From Picosynechococcus sp. PCC 7002 (GTDB taxonomy: Bacteria > Cyanobacteriota > Cyanobacteriia > Cyanobacteriales > MRBY01): a stretch of 64,000 nt of DNA. Position numbers and translations under genes: made by a program. The stretch lies in contig NZ_CAWLFA010000001.1 of NCBI RefSeq assembly GCF_963860125.1, positions 2,046,001 through 2,110,000 on the forward strand, in the 5' to 3' direction. The notes below the pieces were generated by a model, which worked only from the letters and a program-made list of their open reading frames with translations, ran no database searches and was not told the origin of the DNA. Position 1 is the stretch's first letter. Every line of letters starts with the position of its first letter. Positions 24,390-32,941 of the stretch are shown piece after piece.

Positions 24390-25232
24390 TTATTCTGTGA
24401 CGACGGCTGGCGGCAAAATGACTTTCGTGGCGAGACCAAGCCGTTGTAGGAGCCAGATGGCCCACCAGGTAACATCGATTTCCCACCAGCGCCAACCGGC
24501 TTTCGCCACACTGGGATAGGCATGGTGGTTGTTATGCCAGCCTTCGCCATAGGTGAGAATTGCCGCCCACCAGAGATTACGGGAATTATCGTCGCTTGCG
24601 TGACTGCGGTAGCCCCACACATGGGTGACAGAGTTGATAAACCAGGTGCTATGCCATAGCAACACCGCCCGCACCAGCATCCCATACACGACCCAAGACC
24701 AACCGCCGAGGAGATAAAGGGCGATCGCCAAAGGAATTTGTAGCAACAGAAAATTGCGGTTTAGCCAACGGTAAAAGGGCTGTTTCGCGAGATCCTGGGC
24801 ATAGCGGCTGTATTGGTCAGCATCAAAAAATTGTTGATCGGGGTAGAAAATCCAGAGCATATGGCTCCACCAAAAACCCCGTTTGGCGGAATAGGGGTCT
24901 TTAACTTCATCTTCCGTGTGGGCATGGTGCAGCCGGTGGCCCGCCACCCAAAAAATAGGGCCACCCTGGAGGGCAAGGGCACCAATAAACGCCAGGGTAT
25001 ATTCCAGCCATTGCGGGACTTTGAGGCTGCGGTGGCTCAACAGGCGATGGTAGCCCAAACAAATGCCAATACTGCCAAAGAGCCAGTGGAGAAACAGACA
25101 AACGGCGATCGCCGACCAAGAGAAAAAGAAGGGGGCCAAACCAAGGGCCAGGAGATGAACCGCGCCAAAAAAGAACACGGCAACCCAGTCTAGGGTCGGT
25201 TTTTGGGTGGGGTGTTGCACAGATTGGGTCAT
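24390..25232 (-). CDS. Acyl-lipid (delta-9-type) fatty acid desaturase, last gene of the ChlR-type operon
   Basis: The 280-residue membrane di-iron desaturase has the three histidine boxes HRLLSH, HRLHHAHTE and HNNHH, separated by paired hydrophobic helices, as in the DesC/stearoyl desaturase family. It introduces a cis double bond in membrane acyl chains using O2 and ferredoxin electrons. It follows hemN by 76 bp on the same strand. In Synechococcus sp. PCC 7002 I recall a ChlR-controlled chlAII-ho2-hemN2-desF cluster, and this gene is in the desF position. A housekeeping desC role is the alternative. Making an O2-dependent enzyme with low-oxygen genes suggests a high-affinity isozyme; that is inference. 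Confidence 0.85.
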   Translation of the reverse strand: MTQSVQHPTQKPTLDWVAVFFFGAVHLLALGLAPFFFSWSAIAVCLFLHWLFGSIGICLGYHRLLSHRSLKVPQWLEYTLAFIGALALQGGPIFWVAGHRLHHAHTEDEVKDPYSAKRGFWWSHMLWIFYPDQQFFDADQYSRYAQDLAKQPFYRWLNRNFLLLQIPLAIALYLLGGWSWVVYGMLVRAVLLWHSTWFINSVTHVWGYRSHASDDNSRNLWWAAILTYGEGWHNNHHAYPSVAKAGWRWWEIDVTWWAIWLLQRLGLATKVILPPAVVTE

Positions 25233-25308
25233 GAATTCTCAAACAATAGAACAAGACAAAGGGGAATATCGGTGGGTTGATCCTCCCCCAGGGAACTGGT
25301 GGCGATCG

Positions 25309-26706
25309 CTAAATCGCCTTGGAGAAGGTTTTCTCCGTTTTGTGTTGCAGGTAGGTATCAAACACCGCCGCAATATTGCGGATCAGCAGCCGACCACTGG
25401 GCGTCACCTGGAAACCATCTCCAGAACGATGAATTAGACCATCGGCTTCCAAATCGTTTAGGGCACTCAATTCGGCTTGGAAATAATCGTTAAAGTCTAA
25501 ATCAAAGCCCAGGTGATATTTGTTTTCGAGGTTGGGGGCCGACAGTTGGAACTGACACATCAATTCCATGATCACAGTGCGACGAATCAGGTCATCTTGG
25601 CTGAGTTGAACGCCCTTTTCGATGGGAAGAACTTGTTGATCAATGGCAGCATAAAAATCTTTGAGCTTTTTATGGTTCTGGGCGTAAACGTTCTGGAGCA
25701 TACTGATCGATGTCATGCCAAATCCCAAAAGATCCGATTCCGGCTTCGTGGTGTAGCCCTGGAAATTCCGGTGCAGTTCCCCCGCCTGTTGGGCGATCGC
25801 CAATTCATCGTTGGGCTTGGCAAAATGATCCATCCCGATGAACACATAACCGTGGTAGGTCAGATTAGCGATGGTCATCTTGAGGATTTCGAGCTTTTCG
25901 GCGGTGGGGGGCATCGCCGCTTCGGGCATCCGTTTTTGCAGAGGTTTCAGCCAGGGCACATAGGCAAAGCTAAAGACAGCGATCCGGTCGGGGTTGAGTT
26001 GGATTGTTTTTTCCACCGTTTCCGTGAACGTCGCCAGGGTTTGGTAGGGCAGGCCGTAAATTAAATCTACGTTGACGCTCTCAAAACCTGCCTCGCGGAT
26101 CCAGGCCATCACCTCAAAGAGTTTTTCTTCCGGCTGGATGCGATTGACCGCCGCTTGTACCTGGGGATTAAAATCCTGAATGCCAAAGCTGATCCGCTTA
26201 AAACCCAGTTGATGCAAGACAAAAATATACTCGCGACTCACCTCGCAGGGGTTGATCTCGATGGAAATCTCCGCATCGGGCGCAAATTGAAAATTGTCCT
26301 GGAGGGTTTGCCACAAACGCGTCACTTGCTCCAAGTTTAAATAATTGGGTGTGCCGCCACCCCAGTGGAGTTGTTGCACCAGGCGATCGCCTTGGACGAG
26401 GGGGGCAACCTGTTGAATGTGACGAATCAGGTAGTCCAGATAGGTAGCGGCGGCGGGTTTGTACTGGGTAATGATCGTATTGCAGCCACAGAAATAGCAG
26501 GGCTTTTCACAAAAAGGAATGTGGCAGTAGAGGGAAAGGGGCGTTTTTTTATAATTCCCCATGGCGATCGCCTGGCGGAAAAGATCCCCATCAAAATCGG
26601 GGGTTAATTCCGTTGCGGGGGGGTAACTGGTATAGCGGGGAACCGCTTGATTATATTTTTGGAGGAGCTGTCCATCAAAGCGGACATTTTGACAGGCTAA
26701 ATTCAT
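25309..26706 (-). CDS. hemN: Oxygen-independent coproporphyrinogen III oxidase HemN
   Basis: The 465-residue radical-SAM enzyme has the cluster motif CHIPFCEKPCYFCGC (about 61-75, CxxxCxxC with an extra Cys) and the SAM-binding GGTPNYL and EINPCE stretches. It also has the C-terminal HemN domain (DDLIRRTVIMELMCQF). It decarboxylates coproporphyrinogen III to protoporphyrinogen IX without O2, the low-oxygen replacement for HemF. It is third in the acsF-ho-hemN-desaturase array, 139 bp after the heme oxygenase gene. Full length and clear catalytic residues distinguish it from HemW-like proteins. Confidence 0.94.
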   Translation of the reverse strand: MNLACQNVRFDGQLLQKYNQAVPRYTSYPPATELTPDFDGDLFRQAIAMGNYKKTPLSLYCHIPFCEKPCYFCGCNTIITQYKPAAATYLDYLIRHIQQVAPLVQGDRLVQQLHWGGGTPNYLNLEQVTRLWQTLQDNFQFAPDAEISIEINPCEVSREYIFVLHQLGFKRISFGIQDFNPQVQAAVNRIQPEEKLFEVMAWIREAGFESVNVDLIYGLPYQTLATFTETVEKTIQLNPDRIAVFSFAYVPWLKPLQKRMPEAAMPPTAEKLEILKMTIANLTYHGYVFIGMDHFAKPNDELAIAQQAGELHRNFQGYTTKPESDLLGFGMTSISMLQNVYAQNHKKLKDFYAAIDQQVLPIEKGVQLSQDDLIRRTVIMELMCQFQLSAPNLENKYHLGFDLDFNDYFQAELSALNDLEADGLIHRSGDGFQVTPSGRLLIRNIAAVFDTYLQHKTEKTFSKAI

Positions 26707-26845
26707 GGGAAAAAGAGATTAATGAAAGCAGTTGATTTTTCAAAAAAATCCCCCGGCACCTCCACTTCAGGGCGACGTTAAGCTTTCAAACCACATCACA
26801 AAAGTGCTCAGGGGAACTTGTAGGAATAGAGGATTAAAACAGGTT

Positions 26846-27598
26846 CTAAGAAGACGCCACGATCGCCTGGTCTTCGGGATAGCGGCGCTGATTTTCGGTA
26901 CTGCCCGGGCGGTCTTGGCGAGTTAACAAATCAAAGGTATGTTCACCGATGGCCGCCTTTACGTCCGGCTCCAACTCGTGCATCACATCCCGGTTGAGGG
27001 CAAAGGCATAATTCGCTTCGTTGATCATCTTCTGGATCGTTTCTTCGTCTAGATTCAAGCGATCCAGCGCATCCCGATATTGCAGCTTAAAATTGCGGCG
27101 ATCGCCTGGGGTCGGCCAGGAGTCAAATTCATAAAATCTGGTGCCCTGGCCATCGGGTAACGCTAAGGCTGAGCGGATAATATTTTTTAAACTCTGACCG
27201 CCGGATAGATCTCCCATATAGCGCACATAGGCATGGGCAATCAGGAGCAGTGGATCAGTGGCGGCCAGTTCTTGTAAGCGCGCTTGGTAGACTTTACCCG
27301 CCGGGAGTAGTTCCAGTTGCCTGTGCCAATGCTCACCGTAGTAAAAGGCAAGATCCTCTTCCAAATGGGGCACTCGGTTCAACTCCGGGAAATAGATTTC
27401 CCCTAGAATTTCGTGGTCTTTGTACTGTTCAAAAGCCGTCTCCAGGGTGTAATAGACCGCATACAAATTGGCCATCAATTTCCGGAGGGGTTGCCGCTCC
27501 ACAATGCCCTTCAAAAAGCACTTCATAAAAGCTGTATTTTCTGAGAGGGTATGGGAGGTTTGGGTACCAAAGCGGAGGCGTTGGGATAGGGTCGTCAT
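26846..27598 (-). CDS. ho2: Heme oxygenase (HO2-type, low oxygen)
   Basis: The 250-residue protein opens heme to biliverdin IX-alpha, the precursor of phycobilins. It has the proximal-histidine region LRFGTQTSHTLSE (H16) and the distal helix ARAYVRYMGDLSGGQSLK-type motif (HAYVRYMGDLSGGQSLKNI). Its position between acsF and hemN suggests the HO2 isozyme expressed at low oxygen rather than HO1. ATG 27598 begins MTTLSQRLRFG, typical of the family; the 26-residue upstream extension in frame overlaps acsF and is not coding. The C-terminus has about 10 extra residues beyond the heme oxygenase domain. Confidence 0.93.
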   Translation of the reverse strand: MTTLSQRLRFGTQTSHTLSENTAFMKCFLKGIVERQPLRKLMANLYAVYYTLETAFEQYKDHEILGEIYFPELNRVPHLEEDLAFYYGEHWHRQLELLPAGKVYQARLQELAATDPLLLIAHAYVRYMGDLSGGQSLKNIIRSALALPDGQGTRFYEFDSWPTPGDRRNFKLQYRDALDRLNLDEETIQKMINEANYAFALNRDVMHELEPDVKAAIGEHTFDLLTRQDRPGSTENQRRYPEDQAIVASS

Positions 27599-27644
27599 GG
27601 CTACTCCATGGGGTAAATAAGCGGAAAAATACTGAGGGGAATTT

Positions 27645-28721
27645 TTAGTGAACCTCGGCCCGTAGGGCTTCGGCATCCACAGGCTTGGTGAAGAAAATCA
27701 AAGCCATATGCCAAACAATGTTGATAATCCAGGGGATTTTTTGGAAAAACTGAATCACTTTGGGGTTGCCGTTGGTGGCGATCGCCTTTAGGTGTTCATT
27801 GGCGGCGGCGCAGGCTTCTAGGCGGGTGAAAAACTGCGGATGGTTTGTGTCGAGCACTTCCGGGAAAGCCCGTAGAGACGTTTCGTTGGTGTTGCGAATC
27901 ACGTCCCGATTGTATTGGTGGGCATCAAGGCCAATCATCTCGTAAAAGTCAGACCGTTCCAGGGTTGTCAGGGAATGGGTGACAAATACCGTTAACAAGA
28001 AAAAGCGCGACCACAAGCGAGATTGCCAAGTTTTCCACAGGGATTTTTGCGATCGCAATAGGGCTTTAAAAAAGTCTCCGTGGCGGTTTTCGTCCTGGCA
28101 CCAGCTTTCAAAATACTTAAACAGCGGATAAATATTGTGTTCTGGGTGTTTCTCCAGGTGGCGATACACGAGGATATAACGCCAATAGCCAATCTTTTCT
28201 GACAGGTAAACGGTATAAATTACCCACTCCGGCGGAAAGAAAGTATAGGTTCGTTTTTGGGTGAGATATTTCAGGTCTAAACAGAGACCAAAATCCACCA
28301 TTGATTTGTTGATAAATCCCGCATGGCGTGCCTCGTCCCGGGCCAGCAGGTGAAAAGCTTCGGCCAAAATCGGGCTGCGATCGCGGAGGCGGCGGGAAAG
28401 CTCTTTAAATAAAAGAAAGCCAGAAAACTCAGAAGTACAAGAACGTTCTAAAAAGTCAATGAAAATACTGCGAGTTTTTTCATCAAAATGATCCCAAGAT
28501 TGCTCAAAACTTTCGTCACGGATGAAATGGTTGCGGTTATAATCGGCCCGCAATTCTTCGAGGGCAGCCAAAATTTCTTCCTCATGGGAAGAGAGCACCA
28601 TGTTGGCAATTTTATCGAAATCTGTGGTGTAAAAGCGGGGTGTTAGGAGGGTTTCTTGAACTGGTTTTTTAACCCCTGGTCTGAGAAGTTCTGGACTCGG
28701 CTGGTCAGTGAGCGTAACCAT
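27645..28721 (-). CDS. acsF: Mg-protoporphyrin IX monomethyl ester oxidative cyclase (AcsF/ChlA-II)
   Basis: The 358-residue ferritin-like di-iron oxygenase makes the fifth ring of protochlorophyllide. Iron-binding helices include FSGFLLFKELSRR, ARDEARHAGFINK and WCQDENRHGDFFK, with the expected E/D-x2-H pairs. It is first in the minus-strand operon whose other genes serve low-oxygen tetrapyrrole synthesis, so it is probably the ChlA-II isozyme rather than the aerobic ChlA-I. It is divergent from the HxlR-type regulator, with about 180 bp between. Length and N-terminal extension (TDQPSPELLRPGVKKPV) fit cyanobacterial AcsF. Confidence 0.92.
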   Translation of the reverse strand: MVTLTDQPSPELLRPGVKKPVQETLLTPRFYTTDFDKIANMVLSSHEEEILAALEELRADYNRNHFIRDESFEQSWDHFDEKTRSIFIDFLERSCTSEFSGFLLFKELSRRLRDRSPILAEAFHLLARDEARHAGFINKSMVDFGLCLDLKYLTQKRTYTFFPPEWVIYTVYLSEKIGYWRYILVYRHLEKHPEHNIYPLFKYFESWCQDENRHGDFFKALLRSQKSLWKTWQSRLWSRFFLLTVFVTHSLTTLERSDFYEMIGLDAHQYNRDVIRNTNETSLRAFPEVLDTNHPQFFTRLEACAAANEHLKAIATNGNPKVIQFFQKIPWIINIVWHMALIFFTKPVDAEALRAEVH

Positions 28722-28858
28722 AGGCTGATTAAAAGGTGTTTTTTAAATCTTTCTGGGACTCATCTTTTCGGAATTATCCTGAAGTTTCAAGAGGGTTTCT
28801 CCGGCTAGCCTATAGTTACCTGGGGTAAAAAAATGTTGCCTTTGTTAGGATTCCAGGG

Positions 28859-28873
28859 ACATTGAAGAAATGT
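28859..28873. promoter_or_regulatory. Inverted repeat ACATT-N5-AATGT in the chlR/acsF divergent region
   Basis: A perfect 5-bp inverted repeat with a 5-bp spacer sits 14-28 bp before the upstream ATG (28887) of the regulator gene. A dimeric winged-helix protein could bind it. Position between the divergent genes suggests an operator for autoregulation or operon activation, but this is pattern only. Confidence 0.3.
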
Positions 28874-28904
28874 TAAAGTTTTAGCAATGAAGTATGTTTG
28901 GCCA

Positions 28905-29288
28905 ATGACTGACCCCAACCCTTGTAATGATGTTAATTTCCAATGTCCGATCCAATTTGTGGTGGATTTGTTGGGAAATAAATGGTCAATTTTAGTGTTG
29001 CGGGAGCTGTTTACAGGCGATCGCCGCACCAATGAACTGCTCAAGGCTTTACCGGGGATCAGTACCAAAACGTTAATGGTGCGCCTGCGAGAACTAGAAG
29101 CCCATGGCCTGGTGGAACGGCGCATTTACGCAGAGATCCCCCCCCGGGTGGAATATTCGTTAACAGCAAAGGGACGGGAAATTCAGCCGGTGATGACCGC
29201 CCTCCATCAAGTCGGCTCCCAATGGTTGGAACAGGAGACTTGCGTTTGTCCTTTGCAGGGGGAAATAGATTCGGTGCAATCGGCTTAA
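28905..29288 (+). CDS. chlR: HxlR-type transcription regulator ChlR (iron-sulfur, oxygen-responsive)
   Basis: The 127-residue protein from ATG 28905 (133 from ATG 28887) has a winged helix: LLGNKWSILVLRELFTGDRRTNELLKALPGISTKTLMVRLRELEAHGLV. Four cysteines lie outside it, two N-terminal (NPC, QC) and two C-terminal (CVC), suited to bind an Fe-S cluster. It is divergent from acsF-ho-hemN-desaturase. In Synechococcus sp. PCC 7002, ChlR is described as an activator with an oxygen-sensitive 4Fe-4S cluster controlling that operon; cysteines and context match. The choice of start is uncertain by six residues. Confidence 0.85.
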   Translation: MTDPNPCNDVNFQCPIQFVVDLLGNKWSILVLRELFTGDRRTNELLKALPGISTKTLMVRLRELEAHGLVERRIYAEIPPRVEYSLTAKGREIQPVMTALHQVGSQWLEQETCVCPLQGEIDSVQSA

Positions 29289-29292
29289 TTTT

Positions 29293-30027
29293 TTAGGACA
29301 ATTCAAAGAGTTCAGCCACGGTCACAAAGCGATAGCCGGCTTCGGTCAACTGACTCAAAATCAAATCTGTCGCTTCTACGGTGCGTTGGCGATCGCCGCC
29401 GCCATCGTGCATCAAAACAATCGATCCGGGTTGTACAGCCCCAATGACCCGTGCCGCAATGTCCACAGGACTAGCCTCAATTTCCCAATCAAAAGAATCC
29501 ACATCCCAAATCACGAGGCGTTTCTGTTGCTGATGGAGATAAAGGGGAAGCAGGAGAAAACGACGACCCCAGGGCGGCCGAAAATCGATCTGGCCCGTGA
29601 CCCCCAAATTTCGCAGCAGTTGATCCGTTTTGTCCACTTCGTTGGTGATGTAGTCCCAGGAACGGAAGGCCATGTATTTGTGCTCGTAGGAATGGTTGCT
29701 CAGTTCATGGCCAGCGGCGATGGTTTGGCGGACGGTGTCTGGATAGAGTTCGATATTTTGCCCCACCACATAAAAGGTGGCCTTCGCTTGGTAGTCGTCG
29801 AGAATCTCTAAAATGGCTTCGGTATAGGGCGGTGCCGGGCCGTCATCATAGGTCAAAGCAACAACTTTCTCTGGGGTGGCGACTTGGTACAGGCCAAAAA
29901 AGCTAATCTGTCTGATCAAAGGCAACGCATTTCGCACTAAGATCAAGGCGATCGCCGTGGCGAAAAATAAACGAATGACCTTCTGCCAAGCCTTGGGGCG
30001 CAGGGGAACAAAACGAACAGCTTTCAC
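29293..30027 (-). CDS. Polysaccharide deacetylase (NodB/CE4 family)
   Basis: The 244-residue protein has an N-terminal hydrophobic segment (residues ~15-40) acting as signal anchor, then a CE4 domain. Motif 1 is LTYDDGPAPPY, motif 2 is HELSNHSYEH (metal histidines), motif 3 is DFRPPWGRR, and HDGGGDRQRT is near the end. It likely removes N-acetyl groups from peptidoglycan or an exopolysaccharide outside the plasma membrane. It is convergent with chlR (4 bp between stops) and 33 bp after the LivF gene on the same strand, though functional linkage to the transporter is unlikely. Confidence 0.88.
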   Translation of the reverse strand: MKAVRFVPLRPKAWQKVIRLFFATAIALILVRNALPLIRQISFFGLYQVATPEKVVALTYDDGPAPPYTEAILEILDDYQAKATFYVVGQNIELYPDTVRQTIAAGHELSNHSYEHKYMAFRSWDYITNEVDKTDQLLRNLGVTGQIDFRPPWGRRFLLLPLYLHQQQKRLVIWDVDSFDWEIEASPVDIAARVIGAVQPGSIVLMHDGGGDRQRTVEATDLILSQLTEAGYRFVTVAELFELS

Positions 30028-30060
30028 AATGGGTACCGCAGGGAAGAAGTGAGCACCTAC

Positions 30061-30762
30061 CTAGCCAAGATAGGCTGCTTTAACCCGTTCATCGGTGAGT
30101 AGATCCCGGGCGTTGCCGCTAATTTTAAGGTAACCCGCTTCTAAAACATAGGCGCGATCGCTACATTCGAGGGCCAAACTCGCATTTTGTTCGACTAAAA
30201 GAATCGTGGTGCCATCGGCGTGGAGTTGTTGAATTACCTGAAAAATTTCCTTCACAATTTGGGGCGCTAAACCAAGACTCGGTTCATCAAGGAGTAAAAG
30301 TTTTGGCCGACCCATCACCGCCCTGGCGATCGCCAACATTTGTTGTTCCCCACCGCTGAGGGTGCCCGCAATTTGATTTTTCCGTTCTGCGAGGCGCGGG
30401 AAAATGGCAAATTGTTTTTCGAGATCTGCTTTAATCCCTAACCGATCCTGGCGCGTGTAGGCCCCCAATTCCAAATTCGTTAAAACTGTTTGCCGCGCTA
30501 AAATTCGTCTTCCCTCTGGACTATGGGCAATGCCAGCCCTGACAACGGCATGGGGGGCACTTTTGGTGATCTCGGTGCCGTGATACAAAATTCGACCTTG
30601 GCGGAGATTGACCAGCCGCGAAATGGCCTTGAGAGTGGTGGTTTTTCCGGCCCCATTCGCGCCGATCAGGGTGACAATTTCCCCGGCATTGACCGTTAAG
30701 TGGATATTTTTCAGGGCTTCGATACCACCGTAATTGACTGAGACATCAATGAGTTCCAACAT
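30061..30762 (-). CDS. livF: Branched-chain/neutral amino acid ABC transporter ATPase (LivF/NatE type)
   Basis: The 233-residue ABC ATPase has Walker A GANGAGKTT, signature LSGGEQQMLAIARA, Walker B LLLLDEPSLGLAP and H-loop region LLVEQNA. The short size and the NGAGKTTTLKAI form are typical of the LivF subfamily. Its ATG follows the LivG stop with no gap, so the two are co-translated and form the heterodimeric ATPase. Permeases and binding protein are not adjacent; in cyanobacteria the Nat system genes are scattered. A urea (Urt) role is less likely without its neighbours. Confidence 0.88.
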   Translation of the reverse strand: MLELIDVSVNYGGIEALKNIHLTVNAGEIVTLIGANGAGKTTTLKAISRLVNLRQGRILYHGTEITKSAPHAVVRAGIAHSPEGRRILARQTVLTNLELGAYTRQDRLGIKADLEKQFAIFPRLAERKNQIAGTLSGGEQQMLAIARAVMGRPKLLLLDEPSLGLAPQIVKEIFQVIQQLHADGTTILLVEQNASLALECSDRAYVLEAGYLKISGNARDLLTDERVKAAYLG

Positions 30763-31539
30763 TTACTCATCCCCCAAATACGCTTCAATCACCGCTGGAT
30801 CTGCCTTTACATCCTCTGGTAAACCGAGGGCAATCAGTTCGCCAAAGTCCAACACCGCCAGGCGATCGCACAGTCCCATCACCAGGGGAATATGATGCTC
30901 AATCAACAGAATCGTCAGGTCAAATTGCGCCCGAATTTGTCGAATCAAATCACTCAAAGCGCCTTTTTCGTTGGGGTTCATCCCGGCAGCGGGTTCATCG
31001 AGGAGTAAAAGCTGGGGTTCTAGGGCCAAGGCGCGGGCAATTTCTAAACGCCGCTGATCACCATAGGAAAAATTTTTTGCCTGTTGACGGTATTTTCCGG
31101 TTAAGCCCACCAAATCTAGCAATTCCTTCGCCCGGTCGTAGGTTTCTTGCTCAGCTTTTTTCGCTTTGGGTAAACCTAAAATTCCTTCAAAAATATTGTT
31201 TTTTTGGTGCAGATGGCGGGCGATCGCCACATTTTCGAGGGCCGACAAATTTCCAAACAAGCGCAGATTTTGAAACGTCCGCGCAATACCAGAGGCGGCA
31301 ATTTGGTGGGGAGCCAGACCGTGAATCTTGCGGCCTTGGTACAGAATGTTTCCTTGGGAAGGGGGAATCATCCCAGTCAACAGATTAAAAAAAGTTGTTT
31401 TGCCCGCCCCATTTGGCCCAATCAAGCCGAAAATTTCCCTTGGGGCCACCTGAAAAGACACATCATGTACCGCCACCAAGCCCCCGAAGCGCCGGGTCAA
31501 ATGTTGAACGTTGAGGATGGGGATGGCTAAATCCGGCAT
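30763..31539 (-). CDS. livG: Branched-chain/neutral amino acid ABC transporter ATPase (LivG/NatA type)
   Basis: The 258-residue ABC ATPase has Walker A GPNGAGKTTFFNLLTG, the LivG-type insertion around GIARTFQNLRLFGNLS, signature FSYGDQRRLEIARAL and Walker B LLLLDEPAAGMNP. It ends with the LivG/BCA C-terminal tail (VKADPAVIEAYLGDE). It pairs with LivF, whose start codon follows its stop directly. It energises uptake of neutral or branched-chain amino acids. The start at 31539 gives a short N-terminus before the core domain; a GTG/ATG choice within a few residues cannot be excluded. Confidence 0.88.
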   Translation of the reverse strand: MPDLAIPILNVQHLTRRFGGLVAVHDVSFQVAPREIFGLIGPNGAGKTTFFNLLTGMIPPSQGNILYQGRKIHGLAPHQIAASGIARTFQNLRLFGNLSALENVAIARHLHQKNNIFEGILGLPKAKKAEQETYDRAKELLDLVGLTGKYRQQAKNFSYGDQRRLEIARALALEPQLLLLDEPAAGMNPNEKGALSDLIRQIRAQFDLTILLIEHHIPLVMGLCDRLAVLDFGELIALGLPEDVKADPAVIEAYLGDE

Positions 31540-31746
31540 AGGCTTGACCGATTAAATCAAGCTTATTTTAGCGGCATCTAGGGGGGAAATTAACGGGATT
31601 ATTGAGTCGGCGATCGCCAAAAATCTCCCCAGGTGATTGGTCTACCTTATGAAAAATATGTGCCATCCTCATTTATCTAAATGGATTATTTTGGTTTACT
31701 ATGATTCCTCAGTAGTCACCTCGTTTTGACATCGGACGATCGAACA

Positions 31747-32496
31747 GTGAAAAAACTTATTCGCGGCCTGGACAAATTTAAGCAAAGCTATGTTGCGAGC
31801 CACCAGGATCTTTTTGAACAACTTTCCCACGGCCAAAAGCCCCGCGTTCTGTTCATTTGTTGCTCCGACTCCCGTGTTGACCCGGCGCTGATTACCCAAA
31901 CGGATATTGGTGAAATCTTCGTCATCCGCAATGCCGGAAATATTATTCCTCCCTATGGTGCGGCCAATGGCGGCGAAGGGGGCACCCTAGAATATGCTCT
32001 CCAAGGCCTCGATATTCGGCAAATTATTGTCTGTGGCCATTCCCACTGTGGCGCGATGAAAGGGCTGCTTAAATTAAATAAACTCCAAGCGGATATGCCT
32101 TTGGTTTACGATTGGCTCAAGCACGCCGAAGCCACCCGTCGCCTCGTCCGGGATACTTACCCCCACTGCGAAGGGGAAGAACTGGTCGAAACCCTCGTTG
32201 CGGAAAATGTCCTTGTTCAGATTGATAATCTCAAAACCTATCCCGTGGTGCGATCGCGGCTCCACCAGGGCAAGCTGAAAATCTATGGCTGGATCTACAA
32301 CATCGAAAATGGCGAAGTGTTAGCCTACGACGAAACAAAACACGCCTATGTGAAGCCAGACTATAGCCTCATCGACGAAACCCCCTTAACGGAGCGTGAA
32401 GCCCTAGAAGGTTGCCCACTTCCCTACACCGTCGCTTCTGGCCAGAGTTTAGCGGGTTGGTACGGCGAAACTGATACCTTCTCTGTGAGTGGTTAG
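31747..32496 (+). CDS. ccaA: Beta-carbonic anhydrase (CcaA/IcfA type)
   Basis: The protein has 249 residues from GTG 31747. Zinc ligands are C39 (FICCSDSR), H98 and C101 (CGHSHCGAMKG), with D41 and R43 as the gating pair. These numbers coincide with the known carboxysomal CcaA when the GTG start is used, which supports it over a TTG 21 bp upstream. It interconverts HCO3- and CO2 for Rubisco in the carboxysome. CcaA proteins end with a tail that binds CcmM; here the protein is about 20 residues shorter with a different, Gly/Ser-rich tail, so carboxysome targeting is not assured. It is divergent from livG. Confidence 0.9.
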   Translation: MKKLIRGLDKFKQSYVASHQDLFEQLSHGQKPRVLFICCSDSRVDPALITQTDIGEIFVIRNAGNIIPPYGAANGGEGGTLEYALQGLDIRQIIVCGHSHCGAMKGLLKLNKLQADMPLVYDWLKHAEATRRLVRDTYPHCEGEELVETLVAENVLVQIDNLKTYPVVRSRLHQGKLKIYGWIYNIENGEVLAYDETKHAYVKPDYSLIDETPLTEREALEGCPLPYTVASGQSLAGWYGETDTFSVSG

Positions 32497-32540
32497 GCTG
32501 CCATACAAATTTTTTTTGATCCCTGGGGCGATCGCCAATG

Positions 32541-32939
32541 TTAAGCGAGTTCGATGGGAATGTAGGCCTGAAAATTTTTAAAATCTTGGTCTTCTGTCAA
32601 AATTTTGTAGCGTCGGCGATGAGCAACAGCACAAATCAAAAAATCTGTATTTGATCCTTGTACGCCATTGCGTCGACATTGATTAAAAAACTCAGCAGCG
32701 GTTTTATAGTCAGCGGTATCTAGCTCTAAATCCAAAAATCCTTGAAGATAGCTTTTGAGACGGGCAAATTGATCAAGATTGCGGATCCCAGATAAGATTT
32801 CTTGACGAATCAACCCAAGCATAACAACTTCATCCGCGATAATCAGTCGTTGTAGTTCTAAAACTTGAGGCAACAGCTCAGGCGGTGCTTTTCGACGTAA
32901 AGCCAGGGACCAAACTGAAGTATCAACGATCGTTTGCAT
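32541..32939 (-). CDS. vapC: VapC-type PIN-domain toxin
   Basis: The 132-residue PIN domain has the first acidic residue in VDTSVWSLALRR, a middle glutamate in LIRQEILSGIR, and the later acidic pair in GSNTDFLICAVAHRR and TEDQDFK. PIN toxins are magnesium-dependent RNases, usually cutting tRNA or rRNA. It follows the antitoxin gene by 2 bp in the usual antitoxin-toxin order. All four acidic positions look present, so it is probably active when free. Confidence 0.85.
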   Translation of the reverse strand: MQTIVDTSVWSLALRRKAPPELLPQVLELQRLIIADEVVMLGLIRQEILSGIRNLDQFARLKSYLQGFLDLELDTADYKTAAEFFNQCRRNGVQGSNTDFLICAVAHRRRYKILTEDQDFKNFQAYIPIELA

Positions 32940-32941
32940 CT

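Noticed and set aside
25513..26064. 183-codon plus-strand frame opposite hemN
   Set aside because: Antisense shadow; no domain seen.
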